Of a stretch of 64,000 nucleotides of DNA, positions 1 to 10,660 are shown in pieces. Each line of letters begins with the position of its first letter. Position 1 is the stretch's first letter. A program made the translations under genes and the position numbers. Source of the stretch: Sphingobacteriales bacterium (lineage in GTDB: Bacteria > Bacteroidota > Bacteroidia > Sphingobacteriales > Sphingobacteriaceae); NCBI GenBank assembly GCA_026390835.1, contig JAPLFD010000006.1, positions 1 to 64,000 of the forward strand. The letters run 5' to 3'. The notes beneath the pieces were generated by a model. It searched no databases. It saw nothing but the letters and a program-made list of their open reading frames with translations, and was not told where the DNA came from.

Positions 1-48
1 AACTTGGGTAAAGTTACTTTTGATTTTATTATCTTTATTGTAAGACAT
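1..48 (-). CDS. rpoC: DNA-directed RNA polymerase subunit beta' (N-terminus only, runs off left edge)
   Basis: Reverse complement of 1-48 reads ATG TCT TAC AAT AAA GAT AAT AAA ATC AAA AGT AAC TTT ACC CAA GTT = MSYNKDNKIKSNFTQV, typical Bacteroidota RpoC N-terminus, directly downstream of rpoB; absent from ORF track because partial. Confidence 0.88.
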   Translation of the reverse strand, partial: MSYNKDNKIKSNFTQV

Positions 49-123
49 AGCTCTTTTTTGAGTTGAATGTTGTGGGTTATGAGTTGTAGGATGGCATACA
101 CAATACAACCCTAAACCTGCAAC

Positions 124-3100
124 TTAATCTAATGTTATATCTAAACCTAAACCTCTTAATTCGTGAACCAATACGTTGAATGATTCCGGAACCGATGGAG
201 TTGGCAAAGGTTCACCTTTAACAATCGCTTCGTATGTTTTGGCACGGCCAATTACATCATCAGATTTCACGGTTAAGATCTCCTGTAAGATGTTTGCAGC
301 ACCAAATGCTTCTAAGGCCCAAACCTCCATCTCACCAAAACGCTGACCACCAAACTGGGCTTTACCACCCAATGGTTGTTGTGTAATTAATGAGTATGGT
401 CCGATTGAACGGGCGTGCATCTTATCGTCAACCATGTGGCCAAGTTTCAACATATAGATGATACCTACCGTAGTTGGCTGATCGAAACGATCGCCTGTTA
501 AACCATTGTATAAATAGGTTCTACCCGAAGTTGGTACGCCCGCTTTGGCTACCCATTCTTCTACTTCTTCGTGGGTGGCACCATCAAAAATTGGCGTAGA
601 GAATTTCATACCCAATTCTTTTCCGGCCCAACCTAATACGGTTTCGTAGATTTGGCCCAAGTTCATACGTGAAGGTACACCCAATGGGTTTAACACAATA
701 TCAACTGGAGTTCCGTCTTCTAGGAATGGCATATCTTCATCGCGAACGATGCGGGCAACAATACCTTTGTTACCGTGACGACCTGCCATTTTATCCCCTA
801 CTTTCAACTTACGTTTCTTAGCTACATACACTTTGGCCATTTGAACAATACCTGAAGGCAATTCATCGCCCACGGTAATGGCAAATTTCTCACGTTTGTA
901 TGCACCTAAGCCTTCGTTTAAACGAATGTTGTAGTTGTGCAAGGTTTGTTTAATTAACTCATTTTTATCCTCATCAGTAGTCCACTTCGTAGGATTGATA
1001 TTGGCAACATCTAAATCGGTCAATACTTTTTGAGTGAACTTAACGCCTTTAGCAATTAACAACTCTTTGTATACGTTGTAAATACCTTGTGAGGTTTTAC
1101 CGTTTACAATGGTGAATAGTTTTTCAACTAGTTTATCTCTTAAGTCTTTATTAGATTTTGCAAAATTTGCATCTAACTTTTCTACCAATGCTTTTTCTTC
1201 TGCTTTGGTAGTTTTCTTAGCTCTAGAGAATAATTTAGTATCAATTACTACTCCGTGTATAGAAGGAGGTGTTTTTAAAGACGCATCTTTTACATCACCT
1301 GCTTTATCACCAAAAATAGCTCTCAGTAATTTTTCTTCCGGCGACGGATCTGACTCTCCTTTTGGTGTAATTTTACCAATTAAGATATCACCCTCTTTCA
1401 CCTCAGCACCAACACGAATTACGCCGTTTTCATCCAAGTCTTTAGTAGCCTCTTCAGAAACGTTCGGAATGTCTGGTGTTAATTCTTCTTCACCACGTTT
1501 CGTATCGCGAACTTCTAATTCAAATTCTTCGATATGCAATGAAGTAAAGATATCTTGAGATACCACACGCTCAGAAATTACAATCGCATCCTCGAAATTG
1601 TAACCTTGCCATGGCATGAAAGCCACTTTTAAGTTACGACCCAAGGCCAATTCGCCATTCTGAGTGGCATATCCTTCGCAAAGCACTTGTCCTTTTTCTA
1701 CTTTTTGGCCTTTTTTAACAATTGGCTTTAAGTTGATACAGGTACTTTGATTTGTTTTTTGGAATTTAATTAATGGATAGGATTTTACTTCACCTTCGAA
1801 AGAAACCAATACGTCATCTGCATTACGCTCGTAACGAATTTTAATTTCATTGGCATCTACGTATTCTACTACCCCATTGCCTTCGGCATTAATTAGAGTA
1901 CGTGAATCGCGGGCTACACGACCTTCCAAGCCTGTTCCAACAATTGGAGCTTCTGGACGCAACAAAGGCACAGCCTGGCGTTGCATGTTCGATCCCATCA
2001 AGGCTCTATTTGCATCATCATGCTCTAAGAACGGAATTAGGGAAGCTGCAATAGAAGTAATTTGGTTTGGCGCTACGTCCATCAAATCTAATTTTTCTGG
2101 CGCAATTACCGGAAAATCGCCTTCGAAACGTGCTTTTACACGTGGTGTTGCAAAGTTTCCCTTATCATCGTATTGCGCATTTGCTTGTGCGATGGTTTTT
2201 CCATCTTCGTCTTCGGCAGATAAATACGTTACCGGCTCTTCAACAACTACGCGGCCTTTATCTACCTTACGATAAGGAGTTTCGATAAAACCTAGGTTGT
2301 TAATTTTTGCGTGAACGCAAAGTGAAGAAATCAAACCAATGTTTGGTCCCTCTGGAGTTTCGATAGTACATAAACGACCGTAGTGGGTATAGTGAACGTC
2401 ACGAACCTCAAAACCTGCACGCTCTCTAGATAAACCACCTGGCCCTAAGGCTGACAGACGACGCTTGTGCGTAATCTCTGCCAGAGGATTGGTTTGATCC
2501 ATAAACTGTGACAATTGATTGGTTCCGAAGAACGAGTTAATCACAGAAGATAGGGTACGTGCATTAATTAGGTCGGTTGGTGTAAATACCTCGTTATCAC
2601 GAATGTTCATACGCTCACGGATGGTACGAGCCATACGGGCTAAACCAACACCAAATTGAGCGTACAATTGCTCACCTACGGTGCGCACACGACGGTTTGA
2701 TAAGTGATCAATATCATCCACCTCGGCTTTTGAGTTGATCAACTGAATTAAGTACTTAACAATGGCAATAATATCTTGCTTGGTTAATACTTTAGTAGTT
2801 TCTGGGGTATTTAATTTCAATTTACGGTTAATGCGGTATCTACCTACATCACCCAAATCGTATCTTTTATCAGAGAAGAATAAACGATCGATGATACCAC
2901 GAGCAGTTTCCTCATCAGGTGGTTCAGCGTTACGTAATTGTCTGTAGATATGTTCTACAGCTTCTTTTTCTGAGTTTGAAGTATCTTTTTGTAAGGTATT
3001 ATAAATGATGGTATAGTCACCTGCGTGGCTAGCATCTTCTTTAGATAAGATGATAGATTTTACACCAGCATCAATAATCATATCAATATGATTTTCTTCT

Positions 3101-3933
3101 AGAATAGTTTCACGCTCTAAAATGACTTCATTTCTATCGATAGAAACTACCTCACCGGTTGATTCATCAACAAAATCTTCTACCCATTTTTTCAATACTC
3201 TTGCGGCAAGCTTACGGCCTACAAATTTCTTGAGTGCAGCTTTACTCACTTTTACCTCATCGGCTAGTTCGAATAATTCTAAAATGTCTTTATCAGAATC
3301 GTAACCAATGGCACGCAATAAGGTAGTAACCGGGAATTTCTTCTTACGGTCAATATATGCATACATCACGTTGTTTACGTCTGTAGCAAATTCTATCCAC
3401 GATCCTTTGAAAGGAATTACACGGGCAGAATATAATTTAGTTCCGTTGGTGTGGCGGCTTTGGCCAAAAAACACACCTGGTGAACGGTGTAGTTGAGAAA
3501 CAATTACACGCTCGGCACCGTTGATAACAAAAGTTCCCTTAGGAGTCATGTAGGGAATTGTTCCCAAATAAACATCCTGAACGATGGTTTCGAAATCCTC
3601 GTGTTCCTCGTCATTACAAGATAAACGGAGTTTAGCTTTAAGAGGAACACTATAAGTTAAGCCACGTTCTATACATTCCTGAATGTCGTATCGTGGCGGG
3701 TCTACGAAATAATCTAAAAACTCTAAAACGAAGATGTTTCTAGAATCAGAAATGGGGAAATTTTCAGAGAATACTTTAAATAAACCTTCTTGATGACGGT
3801 TATCTGAAGTGGTTTCTAACTGAAAGAATTCCCTGAATGATTGCAATTGTACATCCAGAAAGTCGGGATAGTCCAACACATGCTTGCTGGTTGCAAAATT
3901 GATTCTTTCGGTATGTTTAGTAGTGTTTGCCAA
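124..3933 (-). CDS. rpoB: DNA-directed RNA polymerase subunit beta
   Basis: 1269 aa; RpoB motifs ([53 protein letters not shown]). Confidence 0.99.
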   Translation of the reverse strand: MANTTKHTERINFATSKHVLDYPDFLDVQLQSFREFFQLETTSDNRHQEGLFKVFSENFPISDSRNIFVLEFLDYFVDPPRYDIQECIERGLTYSVPLKAKLRLSCNDEEHEDFETIVQDVYLGTIPYMTPKGTFVINGAERVIVSQLHRSPGVFFGQSRHTNGTKLYSARVIPFKGSWIEFATDVNNVMYAYIDRKKKFPVTTLLRAIGYDSDKDILELFELADEVKVSKAALKKFVGRKLAARVLKKWVEDFVDESTGEVVSIDRNEVILERETILEENHIDMIIDAGVKSIILSKEDASHAGDYTIIYNTLQKDTSNSEKEAVEHIYRQLRNAEPPDEETARGIIDRLFFSDKRYDLGDVGRYRINRKLKLNTPETTKVLTKQDIIAIVKYLIQLINSKAEVDDIDHLSNRRVRTVGEQLYAQFGVGLARMARTIRERMNIRDNEVFTPTDLINARTLSSVINSFFGTNQLSQFMDQTNPLAEITHKRRLSALGPGGLSRERAGFEVRDVHYTHYGRLCTIETPEGPNIGLISSLCVHAKINNLGFIETPYRKVDKGRVVVEEPVTYLSAEDEDGKTIAQANAQYDDKGNFATPRVKARFEGDFPVIAPEKLDLMDVAPNQITSIAASLIPFLEHDDANRALMGSNMQRQAVPLLRPEAPIVGTGLEGRVARDSRTLINAEGNGVVEYVDANEIKIRYERNADDVLVSFEGEVKSYPLIKFQKTNQSTCINLKPIVKKGQKVEKGQVLCEGYATQNGELALGRNLKVAFMPWQGYNFEDAIVISERVVSQDIFTSLHIEEFELEVRDTKRGEEELTPDIPNVSEEATKDLDENGVIRVGAEVKEGDILIGKITPKGESDPSPEEKLLRAIFGDKAGDVKDASLKTPPSIHGVVIDTKLFSRAKKTTKAEEKALVEKLDANFAKSNKDLRDKLVEKLFTIVNGKTSQGIYNVYKELLIAKGVKFTQKVLTDLDVANINPTKWTTDEDKNELIKQTLHNYNIRLNEGLGAYKREKFAITVGDELPSGIVQMAKVYVAKKRKLKVGDKMAGRHGNKGIVARIVRDEDMPFLEDGTPVDIVLNPLGVPSRMNLGQIYETVLGWAGKELGMKFSTPIFDGATHEEVEEWVAKAGVPTSGRTYLYNGLTGDRFDQPTTVGIIYMLKLGHMVDDKMHARSIGPYSLITQQPLGGKAQFGGQRFGEMEVWALEAFGAANILQEILTVKSDDVIGRAKTYEAIVKGEPLPTPSVPESFNVLVHELRGLGLDITLD

Positions 3934-4005
3934 GGGATTTAGTTTTTAGTTTAAAAATAAACTGTGCGACTTGTTTTGCTCTTTTTTCGGAGAGCGCTGT
4001 AGGTC

Positions 4006-4060
4006 AAACAGCAATAGAAACCGATAGAAACAGCAATAGACCCCGGTGAAAACCGGAGTC
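4006..4060 (-). promoter_or_regulatory. Candidate attenuator/processing hairpin and 13-bp direct repeats between rplL and rpoB
   Basis: Minus-strand RNA GACUCCGGU-UUUC-ACCGGGGUC (4039-4060; 9 bp with one U.G) followed by two TCTATTGCTGTTT repeats (4028-4040, 4006-4018). Confidence 0.55.
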
Positions 4061-4084
4061 TAAGGCCATTTTTAGCGTGTCAGA

Positions 4085-4462
4085 TTATTGAATTTCAACA
4101 ACTGCGCCGGCTTCTTCTAATTGTTTTTTCAAAGCATCAGCTTCGTCTTTAGCAACACCTGCTTTTATTTCAGATGGGGCCGCATCAACTAAGTCTTTAG
4201 CTTCTTTCAAACCTAAACCGGTTAAATCTTTCACTAATTTTACTACTGCTAGTTTCTGACCACCAGCTTCTTTCAATAATACATTAAAGCTGGTTTTTTC
4301 TTCTGCAGCAGCAGCGGCGCCGCCAGCAGCAGGAGCAGCAACTGCAACAGCTGCAGCAGCAGGCTCGATACCATACTCATCTTTAAGAATTTGAGCTAAC
4401 TCATTAACTTCTTTTACTGTTAAGTTTACTAATTGCTCAGCAAACGATTTTAAATCTGCCAT
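4085..4462 (-). CDS. rplL: 50S ribosomal protein L7/L12
   Basis: 125 aa, Ala-rich hinge, [44 protein letters not shown]. Confidence 0.98.
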   Translation of the reverse strand: MADLKSFAEQLVNLTVKEVNELAQILKDEYGIEPAAAAVAVAAPAAGGAAAAAEEKTSFNVLLKEAGGQKLAVVKLVKDLTGLGLKEAKDLVDAAPSEIKAGVAKDEADALKKQLEEAGAVVEIQ

Positions 4463-4518
4463 TTTATTTGAATTTTAACGTTAAATACTTTGTTTTTTAA
4501 TCAAGCTTTAGGTGCTTG

Positions 4519-5037
4519 TTAACCTCTTTGTTCTAATGCTTTAACAATACCTGCTAATTTGCTTTTACCAGACTGTAAGCCTGAAATAACATTTTTAGCT
4601 GGTGATTGTAACAATCCGATGATTTCTCCGATTAATTCCTCTTTAGATTTTAAGTTCACTAAAGCGTTCAACTGGTTATCGCCAATGAAGATAGCACTGT
4701 CTATATACGCTGCTTTTAAAAGGGGCTTATCACCGCTAGCTCTCAACGCTTTAATCAGTTTTGCCGGAGCATTGGCTGAGTTTGAGAATAATAGAGTTGA
4801 TGACCCTTTAAGTACATCGTACAATTCAGCATATTCACCTGATGCGGCTTCTAAAGCCTTTTTAATTAAGGTGTTTTTTGCTACCTGCATTTTGATATCA
4901 CTATCGAAACATTTGCGGCGAATATCATTCACGGCTGCTACAGTCAGGTTAGAAGTATCAGTAATGTAAACATTGCTGAAGCTATTAATCTGCTCTTTTA
5001 AAGCAAGAACAACATCGTGTTTTTCTTCTTTTCTCAT
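4519..5037 (-). CDS. rplJ: 50S ribosomal protein L10
   Basis: 172 aa, position between L1 and L7/L12, L10 family N-terminus. Confidence 0.97.
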   Translation of the reverse strand: MRKEEKHDVVLALKEQINSFSNVYITDTSNLTVAAVNDIRRKCFDSDIKMQVAKNTLIKKALEAASGEYAELYDVLKGSSTLLFSNSANAPAKLIKALRASGDKPLLKAAYIDSAIFIGDNQLNALVNLKSKEELIGEIIGLLQSPAKNVISGLQSGKSKLAGIVKALEQRG

Positions 5038-5039
5038 GA

Positions 5040-5738
5040 TTAGATTCCTGCTATAGTTTTAGTTTCAATTTCGATTCCAGAACTCATTGTAGAAGACATG
5101 TAAATGCTTTTAAAATAAGTTCCTTTTGCAGCTGATGGTTTTAATTTAGAGATCACTTGAATTACTTCTAATGCATTCTCATAAATTTTCTCGGCAGAGA
5201 AAGATACTTTCCCTACAGAAGCATGAATGATTCCGGTTTTATCAACCTTGAAATCGATTTTACCGCCTTTAACATCGGTTACCGCTTTACCTACTTCGGT
5301 AGTTACGGTTCCTGATTTAGGATTTGGCATCAGGTTTCTTGGGCCTAAAACACGGCCTAATTTACCCACTTTTGCCATCACACTAGGCATGGTAATAATG
5401 ATATCAATATCAGTCCATCCTGCTTCAATTTTGGCAATATAATCATCCAAACCTACGTAATCTGCACCTGCTGCTTTAGCTTCCTCTTCTTTATCGGGGG
5501 TTACTAAGGCCAATACACGTACATTTTTACCGGTACCATGAGGAAGTGTTGCAATACCACGTACCATTTGATTCGCTTTACGAGGATCTACGCCTAAACG
5601 TACATTCAAGTCAACCGATGCATCAAATTTGGTAGTAGTAATATCTTTAACTAAAGCCGAAGCTTGTTGCAAAGTATATGCTTTACCATCCTCAATTTTG
5701 GAAATTGCCGTTTTTTGATTTTTTGTTAATCTAGCCAC
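5040..5738 (-). CDS. rplA: 50S ribosomal protein L1
   Basis: 232 aa, motif [30 protein letters not shown]. Confidence 0.99.
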   Translation of the reverse strand: MARLTKNQKTAISKIEDGKAYTLQQASALVKDITTTKFDASVDLNVRLGVDPRKANQMVRGIATLPHGTGKNVRVLALVTPDKEEEAKAAGADYVGLDDYIAKIEAGWTDIDIIITMPSVMAKVGKLGRVLGPRNLMPNPKSGTVTTEVGKAVTDVKGGKIDFKVDKTGIIHASVGKVSFSAEKIYENALEVIQVISKLKPSAAKGTYFKSIYMSSTMSSGIEIETKTIAGI

Positions 5739-5760
5739 TTCTTAAACTGATTTGTGTTAA

Positions 5761-6204
5761 TTAATTATTCCAGGGTGCGTTACCATTTACGGTAATTCCC
5801 ATACTGCGTGCAGTACCTGCAACCATTTTCATGGCCGACTCCATGGTAAATGCGTTTAAATCGGTCATTTTATCTTTTGCAATTGCTTCAACCTGCTCCC
5901 AGCTTACGCTAGCAACTTTTTTACGGTTTGGCTCTGCTGAACCACTTTTTTGACCAGAAACTTCCAATAATTGGATAGCTACTGGAGGGGTTTTAATGAT
6001 AAATTCGAACGATTTGTCAGCATATACAGAAATTACTACCGGTAATACTTTACCTGGCTTGTCTTGGGTACGAGCGTTAAATTGCTTGCAAAAATCCATA
6101 ATGTTTACCCCTTTAGCACCTAATGCAGGTCCTACCGGTGGCGATGGGTTTGCAGCTCCTCCCTTGATCTGTAATTTTACTAACGCTTCGACTTCTTTTG
6201 CCAT
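5761..6204 (-). CDS. rplK: 50S ribosomal protein L11
   Basis: 147 aa, [35 protein letters not shown]. Confidence 0.99.
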   Translation of the reverse strand: MAKEVEALVKLQIKGGAANPSPPVGPALGAKGVNIMDFCKQFNARTQDKPGKVLPVVISVYADKSFEFIIKTPPVAIQLLEVSGQKSGSAEPNRKKVASVSWEQVEAIAKDKMTDLNAFTMESAMKMVAGTARSMGITVNGNAPWNN

Positions 6205-6369
6205 TTTTTTGTTGTTTATTTAATACTCAATGTTAGTAAGTTGGAAGCTATGTAACATTTGATTTATCTAGACTTTAGAGTTTGGACAAGAGTGTTTATA
6301 TTCTTATCCTATTCTGCCATCTAAATGCTTTTAATATGTATTTATCGAGGGGTTAAACCTCCCTCAACA

Positions 6370-6912
6370 CTATTCTTTTTCTACTTGCATGTAATTCAAT
6401 TCAAGTGGGGTACGACGGCCGAAGATTTTAACCATTACTTTTAGTTTTTTCTTCTCGTCGTTTACCTCTTCAATTACACCAGAGAAGCCTTGGAATGGAC
6501 CATCCATTACCTTCACTTGCTCTCCTACCATATAGTTGATGTTAATTACCTCACTTTGAGAGGCCATCTCATCTACTTTACCCAAGATGCGGTTTACTTC
6601 TGCTTGGCGCATAGGCACCGGAGTACCCGATTTATCACCTAAAAATCCAATTACACTATTAATATTTTTAATGATATGCTGTAATTCAGCATCCATAATG
6701 GCTTCAATTAATACATATCCTGGGTAAAAATTACGCTCTTTGGCAATTTTTTTACCGTCTTTCATCTGCAAGTATTTTTCCATCGGAATTAATACTTGAG
6801 GTAATAAATGAGCTATACCCAAACGATTAATTTCGGCTTCTAGATATTGTTTTACCTTTTTCTCTTTGCCACTAACCGCACGTACTACGTACCATTTCAG
6901 TTGATCACTCAT
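6370..6912 (-). CDS. nusG: Transcription termination/antitermination protein NusG
   Basis: 180 aa, WYVVRAVSGKEKKVKQYLE N-terminus and KOW motif near C-terminus. Confidence 0.97.
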   Translation of the reverse strand: MSDQLKWYVVRAVSGKEKKVKQYLEAEINRLGIAHLLPQVLIPMEKYLQMKDGKKIAKERNFYPGYVLIEAIMDAELQHIIKNINSVIGFLGDKSGTPVPMRQAEVNRILGKVDEMASQSEVININYMVGEQVKVMDGPFQGFSGVIEEVNDEKKKLKVMVKIFGRRTPLELNYMQVEKE

Positions 6913-6931
6913 CGTTTCGTTCTAAAAAATG

Positions 6932-7126
6932 TTAAGCAAGAGATTTATAGAAAAGTTTCAACGCAGTACCTGCCGATTCATCCATTGCCAAAACCAAAAA
7001 GGCAATAACAATAGAGGCTACCAATACCAATACTGCAGAGTTTTGTAACTCAGACCACGTAGGCCAAGATACTTTCTGCGTCATTTCGTTATACGATTCT
7101 TTAAAAAATTCAATAACTTTTGCCAT
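6932..7126 (-). CDS. secE: Preprotein translocase subunit SecE
   Basis: 64 aa, single TM, EMTQKVSWPTWSELQNS, upstream of nusG. Confidence 0.95.
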   Translation of the reverse strand: MAKVIEFFKESYNEMTQKVSWPTWSELQNSAVLVLVASIVIAFLVLAMDESAGTALKLFYKSLA

Positions 7127-7146
7127 CTGTTCTATTATATCTTAAG

Positions 7147-7217
7147 CACGGGAACAAGGATTCGAACCCTGATCAAAGGTTTTGGAGACCTCTATTCTAC
7201 CGTTGAACTATTCCCGT
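7147..7217 (-). tRNA. trnW: tRNA-Trp (CCA)
   Basis: Reverse complement folds as cloverleaf: ACGGGAA...TCTCCAAAACC...GGTTCGAATCC...TTCCCGT; anticodon CCA. Confidence 0.93.
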
Positions 7218-7233
7218 AGTTAATTAACAAGAA

Positions 7234-7265
7234 AACATAAGCCCGCAATAAAGCGGACTTATGTT
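7234..7265 (-). terminator. Terminator-like hairpin downstream of tuf
   Basis: AACAUAAGUCCGC/GCGGGCUUAUGUU 13-bp stem in minus RNA (one G.U), 6-nt loop. Confidence 0.65.
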
Positions 7266-7296
7266 ATCCAATTAACCTTATTTATGTGAAATCTTG

Positions 7297-8484
7297 TTAT
7301 TTCAAAATTTCGGTTACCTGTCCGGCACCTACAGTTCTACCACCCTCACGGATAGCGAAACGTAAACCTTTCTCCATAGCAATCGCGTTGATCAATTTAA
7401 CACTGATCGTAACGTTATCACCTGGCATAACCATTTCTACTCCAGCTGCTAATGAAATTTCACCAGTAACATCTGTAGTACGGAAATAGAATTGAGGACG
7501 GTATTTGTTAAAGAATGGAGTATGACGTCCACCTTCAGCTTTTGATAATACGTAAATCTCAGCTTTGAAATCAGTGTGAGGAGTTACAGAACCTGGTTTA
7601 CAGATTACCATACCACGACGGATATCTGTTTTCTCAATACCACGTAATAATAAACCTACGTTATCACCAGCTTCACCGTAATCTAAAATTTTACGGAACA
7701 TTTCTACACCAGTAACGGTTGATTTCAAGTTCTCAGCACCCATACCTAAGATATCAACAGAATCACCTGAGTTGATTACACCACGCTCGATACGACCAGT
7801 TGCAACTGTACCACGACCTGTGATAGAGAATACATCCTCAATCGGCATCAAGAAAGGTAATTCTGTTAAACGTGGAGGAATTGGAATGTAGGTATCTACT
7901 GCATCCATTAACTCCATAATTTTACCTACCCATTTAGGATCTCCGTTCAAGCCACCAAGAGCTGAACATTGAATAACTTGAATATCATCACCTGGAAAAT
8001 CGTAGAATGATAATAATTCACGAACTTCCATTTCTACTAATTCTAATAATTCAGGATCGTCAACCATATCCACTTTGTTCATGAATACTACCAATGAAGG
8101 TACACCTACCTGACGAGCAAGAAGGATGTGCTCACGAGTTTGAGGCATTGGACCATCAGTTGCAGCAACAACGATAATAGCACCATCCATTTGGGCAGCA
8201 CCAGTAACCATGTTTTTTACATAATCGGCGTGACCTGGACAATCTACGTGTGCGTAGTGACGGTTTGCGGTTGAATACTCAACGTGAGCAGTATTAATAG
8301 TAATACCTCTTTCTTTTTCCTCAGGAGCTGAGTCAATTGAATCGAATGAACGTGCCTCAGATAAACCAGCATCAGCCAAAACTTTAGTAATCGCTGCTGT
8401 TAAAGTTGTTTTACCGTGATCGACGTGACCAATAGTACCGATGTTTAAATGCGGCTTACTACGGTCAAATTTTTCTTTTGCCAT
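7297..8484 (-). CDS. tuf: Elongation factor Tu
   Basis: 395 aa; [26 protein letters not shown] GTPase motifs. Confidence 0.99.
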   Translation of the reverse strand: MAKEKFDRSKPHLNIGTIGHVDHGKTTLTAAITKVLADAGLSEARSFDSIDSAPEEKERGITINTAHVEYSTANRHYAHVDCPGHADYVKNMVTGAAQMDGAIIVVAATDGPMPQTREHILLARQVGVPSLVVFMNKVDMVDDPELLELVEMEVRELLSFYDFPGDDIQVIQCSALGGLNGDPKWVGKIMELMDAVDTYIPIPPRLTELPFLMPIEDVFSITGRGTVATGRIERGVINSGDSVDILGMGAENLKSTVTGVEMFRKILDYGEAGDNVGLLLRGIEKTDIRRGMVICKPGSVTPHTDFKAEIYVLSKAEGGRHTPFFNKYRPQFYFRTTDVTGEISLAAGVEMVMPGDNVTISVKLINAIAMEKGLRFAIREGGRTVGAGQVTEILK

Positions 8485-8540
8485 TTTAAAATCTAATTAA
8501 AGGTTAATTGTTGTTTGTTATTGTTTTTATAAAATTTTTG

Positions 8541-8612
<72 letters not shown>

Positions 8613-8677
8613 TGTTATCTTTCGCTAAGCTTAAAATTAACATCCCTGCTAACCGTAGCCCATTTATTCTTTTTCTG

Positions 8678-8750
8678 AGCGGAAGACGAGGTTCGAACTC
8701 GCGACCTATAGCTTGGAAGGCTATCGCTCTACCAACTGAGCTACTTCCGC
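8678..8750 (-). tRNA. trnG: tRNA-Gly (TCC)
   Basis: Cloverleaf GCGGAAGTAGCTCAG...ATAGCCTTCCAAGCTAT...GTTCGAACC...; anticodon TCC. Confidence 0.93.
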
Positions 8751-8758
8751 TTATATTA

Positions 8759-8842
8759 TGGTGGGGGGGGAAGGATTCGAACCTTCGAAACCGAAGTAAC
8801 GGATTTACAGTCCGTCCCATTTGACCGCTCTGGAACCCCCCC
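8759..8842 (-). tRNA. trnY: tRNA-Tyr (GTA), long variable arm, encoded CCA
   Basis: Acceptor GGGGGGG/CCCCCCC, anticodon loop CTGTAAA, T arm GAAGGTTCGAATCCTTC, then A-CCA. Confidence 0.92.
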
Positions 8843-8849
8843 TATACAG

Positions 8850-8922
<73 letters not shown>

Positions 8923-9063
8923 TTTTTGCATATAAAAAGCTTTTTAATACATGAATGAACATCCCCTTATACTATTCGAAAGCGCATAACATGGCCTTGC
9001 GAAAGGGACTGCAAATCTACACAATTAAAGAGTGGAACAAAATTTTTTCTGAAAAAAATTTAA

Positions 9064-9080
9064 GCGGCCTTTTTTGCCGC
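9064..9080 (-). terminator. Possible terminator downstream of hpf
   Basis: Minus RNA GCGGC-AAAAAAG-GCCGC then UUAAAUUUUUUUC. Confidence 0.5.
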
Positions 9081-9123
9081 CAAAACTCTTAAAAAAAATA
9101 GCCTTATTTTATATCTAAAAGAC

Positions 9124-9465
9124 CTATAAAGTATCCTCGGGATTAAGCAATTGCTTGTGGTTACTGGTGTGTTCTTTTACGCGTTCTTTATGCTTATGTA
9201 GCTGCACTTTTATACAATCCATAGCCAAGTCAGTAGCGGCTTCAAAACTTAGTGCTATTTCACTACAAAACAAATCTTTACCAGGTAAGGCTAACTTAAT
9301 TTCTACTTGCTTATTTTCATCAGTTTCTGAGGGTACTACTTTAAGATAAATATCACCCTGAATAATTTGGTCGAAATAGTGATCGAGCTTCGCTATTTTA
9401 GTTTCAATATAATCTAATAAGTTACGGTCTGCATCAAAATGAATAGATTGTACGTTGATTTTCAT
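9124..9465 (-). CDS. hpf: Ribosome hibernation-promoting factor / sigma-54 modulation (HPF/RaiA) family
   Basis: 113 aa, MKINVQSIHFDADRNLLDYIETKIAKLDHYFD; preceded by AAAGGAGG-N5-ATG. Confidence 0.92.
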   Translation of the reverse strand: MKINVQSIHFDADRNLLDYIETKIAKLDHYFDQIIQGDIYLKVVPSETDENKQVEIKLALPGKDLFCSEIALSFEAATDLAMDCIKVQLHKHKERVKEHTSNHKQLLNPEDTL

Positions 9466-9470
9466 TTTTT

Positions 9471-9478
9471 CCTCCTTT
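9471..9478 (-). promoter_or_regulatory. Strong Shine-Dalgarno of hpf
   Basis: AAAGGAGG-AAAAA-ATG on the minus strand. Confidence 0.85.
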
Positions 9479-9482
9479 GTTT

Positions 9483-10361
9483 TTAAGCCTTTGGGTGAGC
9501 TTGTTTATAGATAGATTTTAGTTTTTCGATGGAATTATGGGTATATATCTGCGTAGCTGATAAATTAGCATGACCTAAAAGCTCTTTAATGGCTGTTAAC
9601 TCTGCTCCTTTATTTAATAAAGCGGTAGCAAAACTGTGGCGTAAAATATGTGGGCTCTTTTTATCTTGAGTTGAAACCTCACCTAAGGCATGCTTTACCA
9701 AGCGATAAATGAGTTTCGGATAGGCCGCTGTACCCTTATCTGTAACTATTAACTTTTCGGTGCTAGTAAAACCCAATTCATTTTTTTGGTCGATATATAC
9801 TTTTAACAAAGCGTAAAGAGGTTTAGCCAAAGGGATAATCCGTTCTTTATTACGTTTACCAAGTACTTTAATTTGTTGATTATAGTCGTCTATATCGCTA
9901 TTCTTAAGGCCAAGCAATTCGGACAATCGAATGCCGGTTCCATAAAGCAGCTCTAACACTACGCGATCTCTCAATCCCTCAAAACCCGAGGGAAACAAAG
10001 CTTCGTCATCCAATAAGGCATTTAGCTTTGCTTCTTCAACAATTACAGGCAAGCGTTTGGGGATTTTGGGTGCTTGTACTTGCTCCATAGGGCTTTTTAC
10101 GACCAAGCCTTCTCGTTGTAAAAATTTATAAAATGAGCGCAACGAAGATATTTTACGATTAATGGATTTAGCACCCGTGCTAGCCTCCATACACTCCAAC
10201 ACCCAAGAACGCACTAAAGTATGCGTGGCTTCTGCTAGCGTAGTTTCGTAGGTGGTAAGAAAGGTTTGGAATTGTAGAAGATCGGTTTCATACGCTTTTA
10301 TAGTATGCGGAGAGAATCTTTTCTCGTACCGCACATACCGTATAAAACGCTCTATAAACAT
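9483..10361 (-). CDS. xerC: Tyrosine recombinase XerC-like (start revised from 10400)
   Basis: Tyrosine recombinase; HILRHSFATALLNKGAELTAIKELLGHANLSATQIYTH; conserved start more likely MFIERFIRYVRYEKRFSPHT at 10361 than upstream TTG at 10400. Confidence 0.92.
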   Translation of the reverse strand: MFIERFIRYVRYEKRFSPHTIKAYETDLLQFQTFLTTYETTLAEATHTLVRSWVLECMEASTGAKSINRKISSLRSFYKFLQREGLVVKSPMEQVQAPKIPKRLPVIVEEAKLNALLDDEALFPSGFEGLRDRVVLELLYGTGIRLSELLGLKNSDIDDYNQQIKVLGKRNKERIIPLAKPLYALLKVYIDQKNELGFTSTEKLIVTDKGTAAYPKLIYRLVKHALGEVSTQDKKSPHILRHSFATALLNKGAELTAIKELLGHANLSATQIYTHNSIEKLKSIYKQAHPKA

Positions 10362-10363
10362 GA

Positions 10364-10409
10364 AAAAACTAGTTGAATATTCGAATACTTGAATATACAA
10401 CTAGTTTTT
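10364..10409 (-). terminator. 46-bp near-perfect inverted repeat between rpsU and xerC (terminator/attenuator candidate)
   Basis: AAAAACTAGTTG-A-ATATTC-[GAATACTT]-GAATAT-A-CAACTAGTTTTT; 18 of 19 positions pair. Confidence 0.75.
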
Positions 10410-10432
10410 AATATATGCGATACAAATGAAAA

Positions 10433-10624
10433 TTAAATCGTTTCGCGATTTAACCCAACTTTGTAAATTGCTTTTTTGATTTCGGTACGACGAGTGATTG
10501 ATTTTTTCTCGTAGGCCTGACGGCTACGTAACTCACGCATCACGCCCGTTTTCTCGAATTTCTTCTTGAAACGTTTCAAGGCTTTATCTAATGATTCGCC
10601 GTCTTTAATGTTAATAATAATCAT
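10433..10624 (-). CDS. rpsU: 30S ribosomal protein bS21
   Basis: 63 aa MIIINIKDGESLDKALKRFKKKFEKTGVMRELRSRQAYEKKSI. Confidence 0.97.
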   Translation of the reverse strand: MIIINIKDGESLDKALKRFKKKFEKTGVMRELRSRQAYEKKSITRRTEIKKAIYKVGLNRETI

Positions 10625-10634
10625 AAAGTGAAAT

Positions 10635-10641
10635 ACCCCCT
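10635..10641 (-). promoter_or_regulatory. Shine-Dalgarno of rpsU
   Basis: AGGGGGT-N10-ATG on minus strand; pairs with anti-SD UCCUCCA with one G.U. Confidence 0.7.
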
Positions 10642-10660
10642 CTCGTTTAATTTAGGACTA

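Noticed and set aside
1109-3496. Plus-strand ORFs of 60-149 aa inside rpoB
   Set aside because: Antisense shadows of a strongly conserved long CDS; low-complexity Ser/Thr-rich translations, no recognisable domains
6205-6369. 165-nt nusG-rplK spacer as an L1-binding autoregulatory leader
   Set aside because: Only a weak 5-bp GAGGG/CCCTC hairpin seen; no convincing L1 target by eye
8763-8770. G-run as possible G-quadruplex
   Set aside because: Fully explained by the tRNA-Tyr acceptor stem and T arm
10364-10409. Inverted repeat as a dif recombination site
   Set aside because: Arms are longer and more perfect than the 11-bp arms with 6-bp centre of dif, and the position fits a terminator better; kept only as a remote option
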